From CAZMSQ01 sp964569025 (lineage in GTDB: Bacteria; Bacteroidota; Bacteroidia; Chitinophagales; Saprospiraceae): 15,391 nt of DNA. The first letter of the stretch is position 1. The number at the start of each line of letters is the position of its first letter. The stretch lies in NCBI GenBank assembly GCA_964569025.1, contig CAZMSQ010000047.1:1-15391 (forward strand), in the 5' to 3' direction. The notes under the pieces were generated by a model. That model was not told where the DNA came from, did no database searches, and saw only the letters and a list, made by a program, of their open reading frames with translations. Shown one piece after another: positions 15,227 to 15,391 of this stretch. A program made the position numbers and the translations under genes.

Positions 15227-15391
15227 TTTTTTTGATGGCCTCTGCTACGGAGTAGCGAGATCTCGTTAGCAAAAGGGGAAGCTTTTTTGAGCTACAGCGT
15301 AGCGGCGTATTATCTCATAGGCCCCACAGCAGCTTGGCAGCCACAGCTTCTGTGTATTGTGAAATAAGATGTCGCTGCGCTGCAGCTTAAT
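15227..15391. repeat. Non-coding tail with several short inverted repeats
   Basis: No gene visible to the end of the window. Two near-identical hairpins of the form GCTAC-NNN-GTAGC occur at 15244-15256 and 15291-15303. The palindrome CGAGATCTCG lies at 15256-15265. An imperfect stem (CACAGcAGCT / AGCTtCTGTG) lies at 15325-15354, and GCTGCAGC at 15379-15386. The density suggests a dispersed intergenic repeat element or a structured RNA rather than a single terminator. Confidence 0.5.

Noticed and set aside
1..15391. CRISPR arrays, tRNA or rRNA genes, insertion sequences
   Set aside because: No regularly spaced repeats, no cloverleaf-like sequence with a CCA-type 3' end, and no transposase-like frame were seen on reading both strands.

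Overview
The window looks like a chromosomal scaffold from a member of the Bacteroidota. The evidence is gene content: a secreted zinc metalloprotease of the DUF5117/DUF4953 type, a membrane-anchored TPR regulator with a C-terminal AraC-type helix-turn-helix, OmpA domains with the paired-cysteine loop, a one-sided SafE homologue, and one TAnnTTTG-type -7 box. Genus or family cannot be told from the sequence alone. Two runs of exactly 100 N (3228-3327 and 12587-12686) are conventional scaffold-gap fillers, so their true lengths are unknown and the genes beside them are incomplete or have uncertain starts.

Layout. 1-3154: two paralogous TPR/AraC-type sensor-regulators flank a small membrane protein gene. 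The left copy has an internal, frame-shifting deletion that removes its cytoplasmic half; the right copy is intact. 3366-5807: secreted metalloprotease, convergent with a hotdog thioesterase (5821-6231), which is divergent from a secreted protein of unknown function (6318-6950). 7034-7960: a SafE/TauE-type membrane gene lacking its N-terminal half, next to a perfect 46-bp palindrome, followed by a gene-poor stretch that holds a tiny plus-strand reading frame with a strong ribosome-binding site and a rho-independent terminator. 7961-11623 (minus strand): tightly packed unit reading coiled-coil cytosolic protein, two-TM PspA-like coiled-coil protein, single-TM OmpA protein, then aspartate kinase. 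11708-13282 (minus strand): YihY-family membrane protein, whose start lies in the second gap, and a UbiX-type flavin prenyltransferase. 13398-15226 (plus strand): exported thioredoxin-like protein and the SbcD nuclease subunit. 15227-15391: no gene visible, rich in short inverted repeats.

How they fit together. Most genes are housekeeping or envelope functions. The most coherent possible system is the 9311-11623 trio, which could link cytosol, inner membrane and peptidoglycan. The most informative evolutionary signals are the two damaged genes and the unexplained plus-strand transcript implied by the terminator at 7891-7919.
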